Assembly: GCF_016617715.1 (NCBI RefSeq)
Contig: NZ_CP067225.1
Location: 1,426,001-1,490,000 of the forward strand
Origin: Paracoccus sp. MC1862
Lineage (GTDB): Bacteria; Pseudomonadota; Alphaproteobacteria; Rhodobacterales; Rhodobacteraceae
Length of the DNA: 64,000 nt
Direction: 5' to 3'
Positions 45,885 through 56,038 of the stretch are shown piece by piece. The stretch's first letter is position 1; each line of letters begins with the position of its first letter. Under the pieces are notes generated by a model that saw only the letters and a program-made list of their open reading frames with translations, had not been told where the DNA came from and made no database searches. Made by a program: the position numbers and the translations under genes.

Positions 45885-46840
45885 TTCCGCAGCATCTCCT
45901 CGCCGACCTCGAAATGCATGGAATCCTCGCGGCTGTTGTAGGCCGCACCCCAGAACCAGCCCTCCTCGTTGAAGTACTCGGCCAGGATCAACAGGCCGAA
46001 TTGCGTGCCCCCATCTGCAAAGGGATCGAGCTGTCCTTCCAGGGTGATGTCGATGGCCGTCCCCCAGGAGTGGTTCGAAATCGAACGGTTCGAGCCCCGG
46101 ATCAACCGGGCACAGAGCGCGCCGGCCGTGCCCAGCTTGGCATGGATGTCGGGATCGCTTTCCTTCAGCCGGGCAAGCACCCGCTCCAGGCTGTCGAGCG
46201 CCGGGGTCAGCATGGTGACGGTGATCGGCCCCACCTGCCGCGTCTGCAGCAGCGCCTTGAGGCGCGGATTGGTCACCGGCTGGCAGGACGTGCCATAGCT
46301 GTTACGCGGCTGCCCCAGAATTGCCAGCATGGTAGAATTGCGCGGCTGGGTGATGCCCTTGTTGAAACGGGCCTTGGCCAGCTTCATCTGTTCAGTCAGG
46401 GCCTCGGTCGGGGGTTGCTCGAAGTTCTCGTCGCCCAGATCGGATGGCACGGGATCGACAGAGGGCCCAGGCTGAACCGCGGGCACCACCGGAGCGCGGT
46501 TTGCCACGAGGCTGAGATCGTCGCGCAACTGCGCCAGATCGGCGCGCAGGCCCAGCCTTTCGGTCCGGGCTGCCGCAAGCTCCTCGCGCAGGGCTGCCAG
46601 TTCGACCTCTTGCCGCGACAGGCGCAGTTCGATGCTCTGGTCGGCGCTGTCCAGCAGCCATGTCGTGACCGCAAAGGCGATGGCGCCGATGACAACGCCG
46701 ATTGCGACGATGATCGGCGCGGCCAAGGTACCGGCGGGCGCGGGGCGCAAGGCGCGCGGCACCGGCCGGGCACGCGCCGGCGTGGCGGGACGCCGCCCCT
46801 TGTCATTGTGCCGAGATGTCGATGACGATGACTGAAACAT
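45860..46840 (-). CDS. Membrane-anchored M15-type (VanY-like) peptidase, T6SS-associated
   Basis: A 326-residue protein. An Arg/Pro-rich cytoplasmic N-terminus leads to a transmembrane helix at about 40-63, a coiled coil (about 68-112) and a periplasmic domain with the M15 zinc-site pattern: SNHSWGTAIDI (His257, Asp264) and EDSMHFEV (His309). M15 enzymes cut D,D or L,D bonds in peptidoglycan. The Acinetobacter T6SS protein TagX, an L,D-endopeptidase needed for assembly, has the same layout in principle, so a role in opening the cell wall for the membrane complex is likely. The ATG at 46840 lies inside pppA, with a 38-bp overlap. Confidence 0.8.
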   Translation of the reverse strand: MFQSSSSTSRHNDKGRRPATPARARPVPRALRPAPAGTLAAPIIVAIGVVIGAIAFAVTTWLLDSADQSIELRLSRQEVELAALREELAAARTERLGLRADLAQLRDDLSLVANRAPVVPAVQPGPSVDPVPSDLGDENFEQPPTEALTEQMKLAKARFNKGITQPRNSTMLAILGQPRNSYGTSCQPVTNPRLKALLQTRQVGPITVTMLTPALDSLERVLARLKESDPDIHAKLGTAGALCARLIRGSNRSISNHSWGTAIDITLEGQLDPFADGGTQFGLLILAEYFNEEGWFWGAAYNSREDSMHFEVGEEMLRKWQAEGKL

Positions 46841-47579
46841 TGTCGGGCGCCCCTTCGGCGAGCGTCTGGCGCAACAGCCGGGCGCAGGCGGCATCGGCGG
46901 GCGTTCCTTTTTCCGGCGCGGCATCGGGAAGGGTTGCATTCAGCGCCTCGGTCAGCGCGGCGTCGGGCAGCACATGCGTCAAGCCATCCGAGCAGAGCAT
47001 CAGCCGGTCCCCCCCGGCCAGCGCAAGCGCCTTGAATTCGGGCTCGCCCCCCGTTCCCACGGCTCGCGTGACGACATTGGCCTGCGGATGGGTCCGTGCT
47101 CCCTCGGGCGTCAGGCTGCCCCCATCGACCAGCTCCTGCACGACGGAATGGTCGCGCGTCAGCCGGACCAAGCGACCGTCCCGCAGCAGATAGGCGCGGG
47201 CGTCCCCGGCCCATGCAAGGGTCGCCCGCCCCTCCCGGATGACGGCGGCCACCGCCGTTGCCCCGATCGTCCGTCCCTCGTCCCGGCCGCGCGCCATGAT
47301 GTCGGCATCGGCCTGCGCAAGTCGCGCAGCCAGGGCCGGGGCCGCTTCCTCGTCGTCGCGGATGGTTTCCAGCGCCGCGATCACCCGTTCGGACGCATAG
47401 GCCCCCAGGGCATGCCCGCCCATGCCGTCGGCAACCGCCCAGACCCGGCCTGAGAGGTCTACCAGGATCGCATCCTCGTTCCGGTCGCGGACTTGGCCAC
47501 GATGGGTCAGCCCCGCCCCCCTGGCCCGTAGTTCACCGCGGGCCGCGCGGCCGCTCACCGGATGATCCTTCGCAAGCAC
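46803..47579 (-). CDS. pppA: T6SS PP2C-type protein phosphatase (PppA)
   Basis: A 258-residue PP2C-family phosphatase. Metal-binding motifs are present in order: THRGQVRDRNEDA, VWAVADGMGGHALG, AGDARAYLLRDG, LMLCSDGLTHVL and GAPDNVSVIVIDI. In T6SS loci PppA reverses PpkA phosphorylation of the FHA protein. It is the first gene of the minus-strand group with the M15 peptidase, the TssL/TssM-like hybrid and vgrG, and is divergent from ompA. Confidence 0.93.
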   Translation of the reverse strand: MLAKDHPVSGRAARGELRARGAGLTHRGQVRDRNEDAILVDLSGRVWAVADGMGGHALGAYASERVIAALETIRDDEEAAPALAARLAQADADIMARGRDEGRTIGATAVAAVIREGRATLAWAGDARAYLLRDGRLVRLTRDHSVVQELVDGGSLTPEGARTHPQANVVTRAVGTGGEPEFKALALAGGDRLMLCSDGLTHVLPDAALTEALNATLPDAAPEKGTPADAACARLLRQTLAEGAPDNVSVIVIDISAQ

Positions 47580-47608
47580 GGCATCGATCCCCTATCGGAA
47601 CGGATCAA

Positions 47609-47637
47609 TTGAAAGCGTCTCCATTCTAGCGTAGAAT
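47609..47637 (+). promoter_or_regulatory. Probable sigma-70-type promoter of the OmpA/two-partner locus
   Basis: TTGAAA at 47609-47614 and TAGAAT at 47632-47637 are separated by 17 bp, a strong housekeeping consensus match for this GC-rich genome, and lie 25 bp before the ompA start codon. The surrounding pppA-ompA gap is noticeably AT-richer than its neighbours. Called from inspection only. Confidence 0.55.
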
Positions 47638-47662
47638 TCATTCACCGAGGCGCAGTTTTTTC

Positions 47663-48301
47663 ATGGTGGTTGCCATGTCGTTGCCTGCTCAGGTGCTGTC
47701 TGTCGTTCTGTGCTTCCTCGCCGTGCCGGTTTCCGCACAGGAGTTGACCGACGCGCAGATCCTGCAGCGCTTCGAGGCGCAGCGGGACATGTACCGGACT
47801 ACCCTGAGCGGTCAAAAGACCCGGGGTCTGGACATGATCGTCGTGCCGCCCGATCCCGCCGCCCCTGCGGCGGCCGCCGAAGCAGAGACGATCCGGTCCG
47901 AGGCGACCTTGGCTGGGACAACGCAAGATACGGGCGGCACGGTCGTCTTCGCCCAGTTCGCGCCCGAGTTGCAGGTGAATGTCGCCATCCGCTTTGCCTT
48001 CGACTCGGCGAGCATCGCCCCGGATCAGCGTCCGGCACTGGAAAGAATGTGTTCGATCATGCGGCAATCCGATGTGGGCCTGTTCCGCATCGTTGGTCAC
48101 ACGGACGCGAAGGGCAGCGACAGCTATAACGAGAACCTGTCACGGTTGCGGGCCGAAGAGGTTCGTCGCTGGCTGATCCGCGATTGCGGCATCGCTGAGA
48201 CGCGCCTGCAGGCGCTTGGAATGGGCAGGCGGTTCCTGGCGAATCCCGTCGATCCGGCTGCGGCCGAGAACCGCCGCGTCGAGTTCCAAGCCCTGAGTTG
48301 A
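47663..48301 (+). CDS. OmpA-family periplasmic/outer-membrane protein
   Basis: A 212-residue protein with an N-terminal signal peptide (MSLPAQVLSVVLCFLAVPVS AQE, cleavage near Ala-Gln) and a C-terminal OmpA-like peptidoglycan-binding domain from about residue 105 (IRFAFDSASIAPDQRPALER, VGHTDAKGSDSYNENLSRLR AEEVRRWL, ENRRVEF). There is no beta-barrel. A second ATG at 47675 is an alternative start. It precedes the two-partner secretion genes by 110 bp on the same strand and may anchor that system to the cell wall; it could alternatively serve the T6SS, although TssL already has its own OmpA domain. Confidence 0.85.
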   Translation: MVVAMSLPAQVLSVVLCFLAVPVSAQELTDAQILQRFEAQRDMYRTTLSGQKTRGLDMIVVPPDPAAPAAAAEAETIRSEATLAGTTQDTGGTVVFAQFAPELQVNVAIRFAFDSASIAPDQRPALERMCSIMRQSDVGLFRIVGHTDAKGSDSYNENLSRLRAEEVRRWLIRDCGIAETRLQALGMGRRFLANPVDPAAAENRRVEFQALS

Positions 48302-48411
48302 GCCCGCCGCGCAGGCTGCCGGAGGCTGCGGCGCAGTGCCCATGAATCATTAGGCGTGGGCCGGAGATTGTGATAACATCGGCGTTACCTGACAGCTTGA
48401 GAGGTAAGCCC

Positions 48412-50154
48412 GTGGCCTTCTCGACGCACAGCATCCCCCTTTCTCGGTCGACCCTGATGATGGGGTTGCTTGGCGCGGGTCTGCTGGCGGGCACGGCACT
48501 GGCACAGACAGCCGCGCAGGTTACCCAAGACAGCTATCAGCCGCCCATGCAGCGTATGACCGGATCGCTGGTCTTCAGCGGTACGCCCGGCCTCGCGCCG
48601 CCGCCCGGGTCCGAGTCGCTCACGATCCGGCTTGCCGATGTCAGGGTCGAAGGCGCCCTGCCCGGCAGCGAGGCCGAAGTCGGGGCCCTGCGCGAGCGGC
48701 TGACGGGCAAACGGATCGTGGTGGCCGACATCTTCGCCGCCGCCTCGGATCTCGAGGCGGCTTATGCGCGCATGGGCTATGTCCTGTCGCGCGTCGTGAT
48801 CCCCGAGCAGACCCTGGAGGACGGCGGCTCGCTGCGCCTGACGGTCGTGAACGGCTTTGTCGAACGGGTGGATACCAGTACGGTGCCCGAGCCGCTGCGG
48901 GCCCGGCTTGATGCCTTGACCACGCCGTTGGTCGACCGACCATCGCTGCGCCTGCCCGACATCGAGCGGCGGCTTCTGCTGGCTGGGGACATGTTTGGCG
49001 TGTCCCTGGGATCGGCGCTGTCGACGGGCGCCCGCCCCGGCGGTACCGTCGTCATCCTGAACCCTCAGTTCCGCTCGGTCACCGGTTTCGTCGGGCTGGA
49101 CAACAGCTTCTCGAAGGACTTGGGCCGAGTGAACTTCAGCACGGGCCTCGAATTCAACAATCATCTCGGCCGGGGCGAGGTGTTCTACGTGCGCGCTTCT
49201 GGCAACCCCAGGCTGGGATCGGACAGCTACTTTGGCGACGGGCCGAAGCTGCGCACCCTTGCCGCCGGCGCGATCTTCCCGGTGGGGACCAACGGGCTGA
49301 CCTTCGGCGTCGAGGGGGCCAATTCCCGAACCGGTCCGGACACCGGCGCCGTGGCCACGGATTCCGACTTCAACCGCCTGTCGTTCAGGCTGTTCTATCC
49401 GGTGATACGGTCGGTCAAGCGCAACATCTCGGTCACGGCGGCATTGGACATTCAGCAAGACCGGCAGGATCTGGAAACCATTGCAGGCGACATTCCCCTT
49501 TACGAGGATCGCACGCGGGTCCTGCGCCTGACGGGCGAGGGCAACTGGCAGTTGTCGGACAGCAGCGTGCTTCGGACGGGGGCAATTCTGTCAGTCGGAC
49601 TTGACGCGTTGGGCGCGCGTTCCGCAAGCGATGCGACCCCTGACAGGCCGCTTTCGACCGGGGGAGCCGACGCGGACTTCCAGAAGCTGGAACTGTCCTT
49701 CAGCTACGCTCGCGATTTCCGCCAAGACTGGAGCCTGTCGCTGGCGGGACAGGCGCAAACGTCATTCGGCACGCCCCTGCTGTCCAGCGAACAATTCGGC
49801 ATAGCCTCGACCGAAGGGCTGTCCGCCTTCGACCTGGGCGACCTGACGGGAGATTCCGGCTGGTTCGTCCGCAGCGAAGTCGCCCGCAACTTTCCCGTCC
49901 AGCGCGCAGGCAGCCCGCTGATCGTCAGTCCCTACCTGTTTGCCGCCGTGGGGATGGTCGATCTGGAAAGCCCGACCCTGGACGAGGCGTCCAGCATCAA
50001 TGCCACTTCCTTCGGAATCGGTGTCGATGTCCAGCTTCTCCGCGATCCCAACTACTCGTCCGCCTCCGTCAGGTTCGAATATGGCATAGGGAACAGGGAC
50101 GATGATGACGATGACCCAGAACGGTTCACGATCGTCAGCTCCTACCGCTTCTAG
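48412..50154 (+). CDS. Two-partner secretion outer-membrane transporter (TpsB, ShlB/FhaC family)
   Basis: A 580-residue outer-membrane pore that exports its TpsA partner. The signal peptide contains [23 protein letters not shown] domains follow ([20 protein letters not shown], then [38 protein letters not shown]), and a 16-strand barrel region from about residue 220 ends in ...IVSSYRF, with the C-terminal Phe used for Bam-mediated insertion. GTG at 48412 is chosen because AGAGG lies just upstream; a GTG at 48370 is also in frame. The last 53 bp overlap the tpsA gene. Confidence 0.9.
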   Translation: MAFSTHSIPLSRSTLMMGLLGAGLLAGTALAQTAAQVTQDSYQPPMQRMTGSLVFSGTPGLAPPPGSESLTIRLADVRVEGALPGSEAEVGALRERLTGKRIVVADIFAAASDLEAAYARMGYVLSRVVIPEQTLEDGGSLRLTVVNGFVERVDTSTVPEPLRARLDALTTPLVDRPSLRLPDIERRLLLAGDMFGVSLGSALSTGARPGGTVVILNPQFRSVTGFVGLDNSFSKDLGRVNFSTGLEFNNHLGRGEVFYVRASGNPRLGSDSYFGDGPKLRTLAAGAIFPVGTNGLTFGVEGANSRTGPDTGAVATDSDFNRLSFRLFYPVIRSVKRNISVTAALDIQQDRQDLETIAGDIPLYEDRTRVLRLTGEGNWQLSDSSVLRTGAILSVGLDALGARSASDATPDRPLSTGGADADFQKLELSFSYARDFRQDWSLSLAGQAQTSFGTPLLSSEQFGIASTEGLSAFDLGDLTGDSGWFVRSEVARNFPVQRAGSPLIVSPYLFAAVGMVDLESPTLDEASSINATSFGIGVDVQLLRDPNYSSASVRFEYGIGNRDDDDDDPERFTIVSSYRF

Positions 50155-53100
50155 GCACAGGCGCCGCTTGTGGGCGGCGCTTCTGGCCTGCAGCGCCTTG
50201 GTGCCGGACGAGGCGGTCGCACAATCGCTGCCCAGCGACCCCAGTGTCGTCGGCGGCGAGGTCACGGTCACGACCCCCCGTCGCCACAACATGCGCGTCG
50301 ACCAGCATAGCGGCCGCGCCATCATCAACTGGGGCAGCTTCGATATCGGGACGGGTGCGTCGGTCCGGGTGAACCAGCCAGGGCGCGACTCGGCCCTGCT
50401 GAACCGCGTGACCGGCGACCGGCCGACGCGGATCGATGGTTTTCTGGGTGCCAACGGTCAGGTCTTCGTGGTCAACCGCAACGGCATGGTGGTCGGCCCG
50501 GGTGGCCGGATCGCAACCGGGGGGTTCGTCGGCTCGTCGCTGGACATCAGGAACGACGACTTCATGGCGGGCCGCCTGACCTTCTCGGGCGACCGCCCCG
50601 GGCGGGTGGCGAACGAGGGGCGCATCGACATCATCCCCGGCGGCTATGCGGCGTTGCTGGGCGGCCAAGTCAGCAATTCCGGCGTGATCCGTGTCCCGCT
50701 GGGCTCGGTCGGGATGGGCGCGGGACGACGGGCGACCCTGAACCTGAGCGGAGACGACTTCCTGTCGGTGGCCCTGCCGCCCGAGCAGAGCGACGAATTG
50801 CAGGCTCTGGTCGAACAGACGGGTCATGTCTCGGCCGACGGCGGCACGATCGAGATCCGGGCCGCGACGGCACGCGACGCGGCCCGCAACGCGATCAACC
50901 TTTCGGGCGTGACCGAGGCGCGGACCGTGTCGGGCAGGTCGGGCCGCGTGGTCCTGGGTGGCGGAGGTGGCGGCAAGGTCAAGGTGACGGGACAGGTGCG
51001 CGCCACCGGCACCCGCAAGCCGGCGGCTGTGGCGCCCGCGCTGCCCCGGATGACGCAATCCGATCCGCCGATGGCACGCCCCCAGCGCGGCGGCGAGATC
51101 ACCATCACGGGCCATCAAATCGAACTGGCCGGTGCGCTTCTGGACGTCAGCGGGACCGCTGGCGGCGGCCTCATCCGCATCGGCGGCGATTATCAGGAGA
51201 AGGGTGCCCTGCCCCATGCACAGCACAATTCGATCGGTGCGGGCACCCGTCTTGTCGCAGACGGGCTCGGGCATGCCGACGGCGGGCGGATCATCGTCTG
51301 GTCGGATACACTGACCCATTTCGGCGGCAGCGTTTCGGTACGCGGGGGCGATTACGGGGGCAACGGCGGCTTTGCCGAGATTTCCAGCAAGGGCCACCTG
51401 GCGATCCGCAGCTCGGAGGTGTTTCTCGGCGCACCGGAAGGACGGGCCGGGACAGTGCTGTTTGACCCACGAAACTTCCGCATCGTCAGCAACGGGACCT
51501 ACAATCCCGCTGATCCCACCCATGTGCTTGATACGACGATCTATGCCCTGCTGGCGCGATCCGGCAGCTATGTGCTGTCGACGGCGGGGGGCGGAAACGA
51601 TGCGGGCGACATCGTCGTGGATACGGCGCTGCGCTTTACCTTTCCTCCCGGAGAGGGGCTGGACATCAACCGGTTCGAACTCAGCGCCTCGAACGATCTC
51701 TTGGTCAATCAGCCGCTTTCCTGGGACGGGCCCGGTCGAGTGTTCCTGAATGCCGGCCGCGACATCGACGTTGCCGTTGCCCTGACATGGAGAAACGCCA
51801 ACGGCCTGAACGTTTCTGCAGGAAACGACCTCCTGATCGGTGACGGCATGTCCTGGAGCGGGCCGGGCGAGACGCTTCTGCGCGCCGGGCGCGACATTGA
51901 CATCGCCGGTGCCCTGACATGGAGCAACGCCAACGGCCTGAACGTTTCGGCAGGAAACGACATCCTGATCGATGACGGCATGTCCTGGAGCGGCCCCGGC
52001 GAGACACTTCTGAGCGCCGAACGCGACATCGACATCGCCGGTGCCCTGACATGGAGGGACGCCAACGGCCTGGCCGTTTCGGCAGGAAACAACATCCTGA
52101 TCGATGACGCCATGTCCTGGAGCGGGCCCGGCGAGACGCGTCTGAGCGCCGGGCGCGACATCGACATCTACGGTGCCCTGACATGGAGCAGCGCTGGCGG
52201 TCTGGACATCTCCGCCGAGAATGCGCTTGCCCTCAGGGCGCCGATCGTTGGCTCCGAAGGCATCCTGACCCTGCAGGCCCCTCTGGTCACGGCAGACGAC
52301 AGCGTCAGGGTCGACAGCTTCGAGCTGACCGGGCGATCGCAGTGGCGGCAGAACGCGGGCAGCCTGCCAGGCTTTTCCGCCGCCGATTTCTTTATCGAGG
52401 AGGGCGCGGGCTTCCTGCGCGCCCAGGGTGGGTCCGGGACGGTCGCGGACAGATACGTGATCGCGGATGCTTACGGGCTGGCCGGGATGGGCTCGGCCGG
52501 TTACTCCGGTGCCCACTATGCCCTGGGCGCCGACATTCCTGCCGGCAGCACAGGCGCCTGGAATTTTGGCGCCGGATTCACCCCCATCGGCACCGAAGAG
52601 GCGCCCTTCACGGGCAGCCTCGACGGCAGGGGCCGGGCGATCAGCGGGTTGACCCAGACCATCTTCAGCGACACGGGAGGACTGCTCGGCACCATTGCTG
52701 GCGCCGAGATCGCGAACCTGCGCCTGCTCGACATCGATCTGAGGGCCGCGGACGCCTTCTTTCCCGTGATGGGCGGGGTCGTCGGACGCGCAATCGCGGG
52801 CGAGCGGCCCAACCTGATCGAGAACGTCCTTGTCACTGGCACCCTCACGGCGAACCTGGGCGTAGAGGTCTTCACAGGTGGCACCTTCGGTGGCATCGCC
52901 GGGGCCTTTGGAAATGGTCGCATCACCAATGCCCAGTCTCGCGTCGAGTTGTCAGTCTCGGGCGAGGCCGACGGGCCGGGCGATGCCGTCCTGATCGGCG
53001 GCGTGCTGGGACGTTCGCTCGGCGAGTTGACGATGGAGGATAGCAGCCATGCCGGCCGCATCGCATCGGCGTTCAACGGATTGTCGGAACTCGACGATAT

Positions 53101-56038
53101 CGCCCTGGCTTCTGTCATCGGAGGCCTTGTCGGAACGGCTCAGGCCGGCGACACGATCCGCAATTCGACCGCCCAGGCCACCCTTGCCCAGACCGGGGTG
53201 GGCGACTGGGTGATCGGCGGGCTGGCAGGCGTGAACAGGGCCACGCTGGAGGGCGTCACTGCCACAGGCACGATCAGCGTCACCCAGGACGCGGACGACA
53301 TATCCCCGGCACTCGTGGCAGGCGGGCTGATCGGAGACAACCGGGGCACGATCCTGCGGTCTTCGGCAGATACGGCCATAGATCTGAACACTCCGGGGGT
53401 CGTGCAGGCCGGAGGGCTGATAGGCACCAATGCGGGAATTGTGCGTTCCTCGTTCAGCACCGGCTTGCTTGACCTTGTCCTGACGGACTTGCCCGAAACC
53501 CGCTCCGTTGCCACGGTCGGCGGGCTGGCGGGCACGAACGCGGGCCTTCTGAGCGACGTCTTTTCGACCCGCGCCATCAGCCTTTCCGGCAGTGGATGGT
53601 TTCTGGCGGGCGGCCTTGCCGGCGGGAACTCGGGCCGGATCGAACGTGCGCGGGCCTCTGGCAGCGTGGCGGCCACGCTGGACGGAGCCCCGGGACCCCT
53701 GGACATCGGCGGGCTGGTCGGCAGGAATATCGGCACGGTCGTGGATTCCTATTCGCTGGCGCCGGTTGCCTTTGCCGGCACGCGGGATGCGCGGCTGGGT
53801 GGGCTGATCGCCTACAATGAGGGCAGCATCCGCCAATCCTATGCCGCGGGGCGCCTCACCGGCACGGGTGCCAGTGGATCCCTGATCCAAGGCGGTCTGG
53901 TGGCAGCCGACAACGAGGGGACTGTTGCTCTGTCCTTCTGGGACCGCGACGCCACCGGCCAGTCCACTTCGGCGGGAGGCACCGGGCTGACCACCGCAGA
54001 GCTGCAGGACACCACCGGCTTCCGGCGGCTGGCCGCCTGGGATTTCCAGAGGGTCTGGGCGCCCGGGGGTAGCGACGCCTATCCCCGGCTTTACAGCCTC
54101 GACCCGGTGCTGTGGGCCATCCCGACGTCCGTATCCGTGACCTATGGCGACGCACTGCCCACGCCCGGTGGAACTGTCCGGGGACTGGGTCGCTATGTCT
54201 TTGCCGCGCCCGGCGACCTGCCGCCCGTCGGAGACATATTCCGCTTGCCGGTGGGCGCGCGCAACGCCGGAACCTACGTCATCGGGGCGGCCGGTTCCGT
54301 CACCTCGCCGGGCGGCGTGACCTATAGCATTGTCAGTTCCGACGCGCGCCTGACCATCCGGCGCGCGGCACTGACGGTTACGGCACGCGACCAGACCAAG
54401 CTTTACGGGCGCGAACTGCGCTTCTCTAACGACGACGTGACACCGAGAGGCCTGCGATACGCAGACACCCTCTCCTCGGTGCGACTGGCCAGTGACGGGG
54501 CCCCGGCACGGGCACGGGTGGCAGGCTCACCCTATGACATCACCGCAAGCGATGCCGTGATCGCCGGCCAGGGCGGCGATGTGACAACGAATTACAACAT
54601 CACCTACGAGACCGGCGCCCTCACCATCACGCCGCGCCCGATCACCTTGTTGGGCATTGCAGTAGGCGCCCGAGACAGCGAAAGCGTTTATGGTGAAACA
54701 CCTGTCTTGGACTGGCGCCTGATTTCCGGCACCCTCGTGCAGGGCGACGAGATCACCAGCGTCCGGCTGACCAGCCCCGGCACCGCCTTCAAGAGCAGGG
54801 TGGGCACCTATCGCATCGACGCCTCGGATGCGCGCATGAGCGACGGGGCCGAGACGAACTATCGCATCACCTACACACCCGGCGCCCTCACCATCACGCC
54901 GCGCCCGATCACCTTGTTGGGCATTGCAGTAGGCGCCCGAGACAGCGAAAGCGTTTATGGTGAAACACCTGTCTTGGACTGGCGCCTGATTTCCGGCACC
55001 CTCGTGCAGGGCGACGAGATCACCAGCGTCCGGCTGACCAGCCCCGGCACCGCCTTCAAGAGCAGGGTCGGCACCTACCGCATCGACGCCTCGGATGCGC
55101 GCATGAGCGACGGGGCCGAGACGAACTATCGCATCACCTACACACCCGGCGCCCTCACGATCACGCCGCGTCCAATCACCATCGAAGGGCAAGGCAGCGT
55201 CATTCCCTTTGGTCTGACGCCGGTCCTGGATTGGCGTCTTTCCGAAGGTACCCTTGCGCAGGACGACGTCATTTCCAGTGTCCGACTGGCCAGCGATGGC
55301 AGGATAGGAAGCCCGCCCGGCAGCTATCGGATCGATGCCTCCGACGCGAGGATGAATGGCGAGGCTGAAGCTAACTATGATATCTCCTATGCGCCGGGCA
55401 GGTTGCAGATACTGACTCCAGGTCGTGTCAGCGGCGGATCGAACCCAAGCCCGACCCAAACCGTGCGTCCCGCGCCTCCGCCGAACTTCCCGGACGAGTT
55501 GTCCATCTACCCCCTCGCCGCTGCAGTTCCCGTGTCCCTTGGCCGGAACCTGCCGATCATCACCGATCCGCAAGGCGCATCGACCCGTCTTGCGGCCTTG
55601 TCCGAGGAAATCGGGACGATGATCGACGCCTGCAGCCAGAACGAAGGCCAGACCGAGGACATGCTGGCCTGCCTTTCGCGCGCGCTGAATCGCTATTCCA
55701 GCGCCTTGGACGAGCTTTCGGCCGAACTGCCGCCGTCGTTGCAGACCGTCTCGGCCGTCCTGCGCGCGGCCAGCACGGATATCGAAGCGTCGCGGAGCCG
55801 GGCGCTGAACCGCCTTGCCGGCGCGAGATCCGAACCCGAGCGCCGGGCCATCCGCCAGCAGGCCCTGACCGAAGCCCGCCGCGCCATCACCACGGCCCGC
55901 ACCGAGATCGTCAAGCAGATCGAACTGCTGCGGGTCGAGGATCCCGAGCTTGCCCGGGCACATGCACGGCAAGAGGGCCTCATTCTAGCCACGGTTGACA
56001 AGGCCGATGCAACGCTTGCGCGCGCGGTCGGGCTTTAG
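50102..56038 (+). CDS. Two-partner secretion exoprotein (TpsA) with haemagglutinin, GLUG and MBG-like repeats
   Basis: A 1978-residue secreted protein. A signal peptide ([23 protein letters not shown]) precedes the filamentous-haemagglutinin TPS domain (about 40-300; [32 protein letters not shown]). Residues 530-706 hold four 44-residue tandem repeats. About eleven GLUG-type repeats ([21 protein letters not shown] and similar) span 890-1290, and MBG-like beta domains ([28 protein letters not shown]) span 1340-1770. A helical coiled-coil tail closes the protein. It is probably an adhesin or surface fibre. It overlaps tpsB by 53 bp and the caspase-like gene by 32 bp. No C-terminal toxin domain is visible. 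Confidence 0.9.
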   Translation: MMTMTQNGSRSSAPTASRHRRRLWAALLACSALVPDEAVAQSLPSDPSVVGGEVTVTTPRRHNMRVDQHSGRAIINWGSFDIGTGASVRVNQPGRDSALLNRVTGDRPTRIDGFLGANGQVFVVNRNGMVVGPGGRIATGGFVGSSLDIRNDDFMAGRLTFSGDRPGRVANEGRIDIIPGGYAALLGGQVSNSGVIRVPLGSVGMGAGRRATLNLSGDDFLSVALPPEQSDELQALVEQTGHVSADGGTIEIRAATARDAARNAINLSGVTEARTVSGRSGRVVLGGGGGGKVKVTGQVRATGTRKPAAVAPALPRMTQSDPPMARPQRGGEITITGHQIELAGALLDVSGTAGGGLIRIGGDYQEKGALPHAQHNSIGAGTRLVADGLGHADGGRIIVWSDTLTHFGGSVSVRGGDYGGNGGFAEISSKGHLAIRSSEVFLGAPEGRAGTVLFDPRNFRIVSNGTYNPADPTHVLDTTIYALLARSGSYVLSTAGGGNDAGDIVVDTALRFTFPPGEGLDINRFELSASNDLLVNQPLSWDGPGRVFLNAGRDIDVAVALTWRNANGLNVSAGNDLLIGDGMSWSGPGETLLRAGRDIDIAGALTWSNANGLNVSAGNDILIDDGMSWSGPGETLLSAERDIDIAGALTWRDANGLAVSAGNNILIDDAMSWSGPGETRLSAGRDIDIYGALTWSSAGGLDISAENALALRAPIVGSEGILTLQAPLVTADDSVRVDSFELTGRSQWRQNAGSLPGFSAADFFIEEGAGFLRAQGGSGTVADRYVIADAYGLAGMGSAGYSGAHYALGADIPAGSTGAWNFGAGFTPIGTEEAPFTGSLDGRGRAISGLTQTIFSDTGGLLGTIAGAEIANLRLLDIDLRAADAFFPVMGGVVGRAIAGERPNLIENVLVTGTLTANLGVEVFTGGTFGGIAGAFGNGRITNAQSRVELSVSGEADGPGDAVLIGGVLGRSLGELTMEDSSHAGRIASAFNGLSELDDIALASVIGGLVGTAQAGDTIRNSTAQATLAQTGVGDWVIGGLAGVNRATLEGVTATGTISVTQDADDISPALVAGGLIGDNRGTILRSSADTAIDLNTPGVVQAGGLIGTNAGIVRSSFSTGLLDLVLTDLPETRSVATVGGLAGTNAGLLSDVFSTRAISLSGSGWFLAGGLAGGNSGRIERARASGSVAATLDGAPGPLDIGGLVGRNIGTVVDSYSLAPVAFAGTRDARLGGLIAYNEGSIRQSYAAGRLTGTGASGSLIQGGLVAADNEGTVALSFWDRDATGQSTSAGGTGLTTAELQDTTGFRRLAAWDFQRVWAPGGSDAYPRLYSLDPVLWAIPTSVSVTYGDALPTPGGTVRGLGRYVFAAPGDLPPVGDIFRLPVGARNAGTYVIGAAGSVTSPGGVTYSIVSSDARLTIRRAALTVTARDQTKLYGRELRFSNDDVTPRGLRYADTLSSVRLASDGAPARARVAGSPYDITASDAVIAGQGGDVTTNYNITYETGALTITPRPITLLGIAVGARDSESVYGETPVLDWRLISGTLVQGDEITSVRLTSPGTAFKSRVGTYRIDASDARMSDGAETNYRITYTPGALTITPRPITLLGIAVGARDSESVYGETPVLDWRLISGTLVQGDEITSVRLTSPGTAFKSRVGTYRIDASDARMSDGAETNYRITYTPGALTITPRPITIEGQGSVIPFGLTPVLDWRLSEGTLAQDDVISSVRLASDGRIGSPPGSYRIDASDARMNGEAEANYDISYAPGRLQILTPGRVSGGSNPSPTQTVRPAPPPNFPDELSIYPLAAAVPVSLGRNLPIITDPQGASTRLAALSEEIGTMIDACSQNEGQTEDMLACLSRALNRYSSALDELSAELPPSLQTVSAVLRAASTDIEASRSRALNRLAGARSEPERRAIRQQALTEARRAITTARTEIVKQIELLRVEDPELARAHARQEGLILATVDKADATLARAVGL
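51692..52219 (+). repeat. Four 132-bp tandem repeats in tpsA
   Basis: Units begin at 51692, 51824, 51956 and 52088 and keep an exact 132-bp period. Each encodes 44 residues of the form [21 protein letters not shown]. The middle units are very similar in DNA sequence and the outer units more diverged, as expected when units are added by recombination or slippage. Confidence 0.9.
54614..55147 (+). repeat. Two nearly identical 267-bp tandem repeats in tpsA, with a diverged third
   Basis: Units at 54614-54880 and 54881-55147 differ at only about two positions (GTGGGCACCTAT against GTCGGCACCTAC). Each encodes one 89-residue MBG-like domain. A third, clearly diverged unit follows from 55148 to about 55410. 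The near identity against an older third unit points to recent duplication. Confidence 0.92.

Noticed and set aside
50135..52516. A 793-codon open frame antisense to tpsA
   Set aside because: It mirrors the repeated tpsA coding sequence and shows no domain; it is a shadow of the GC-rich codon bias.
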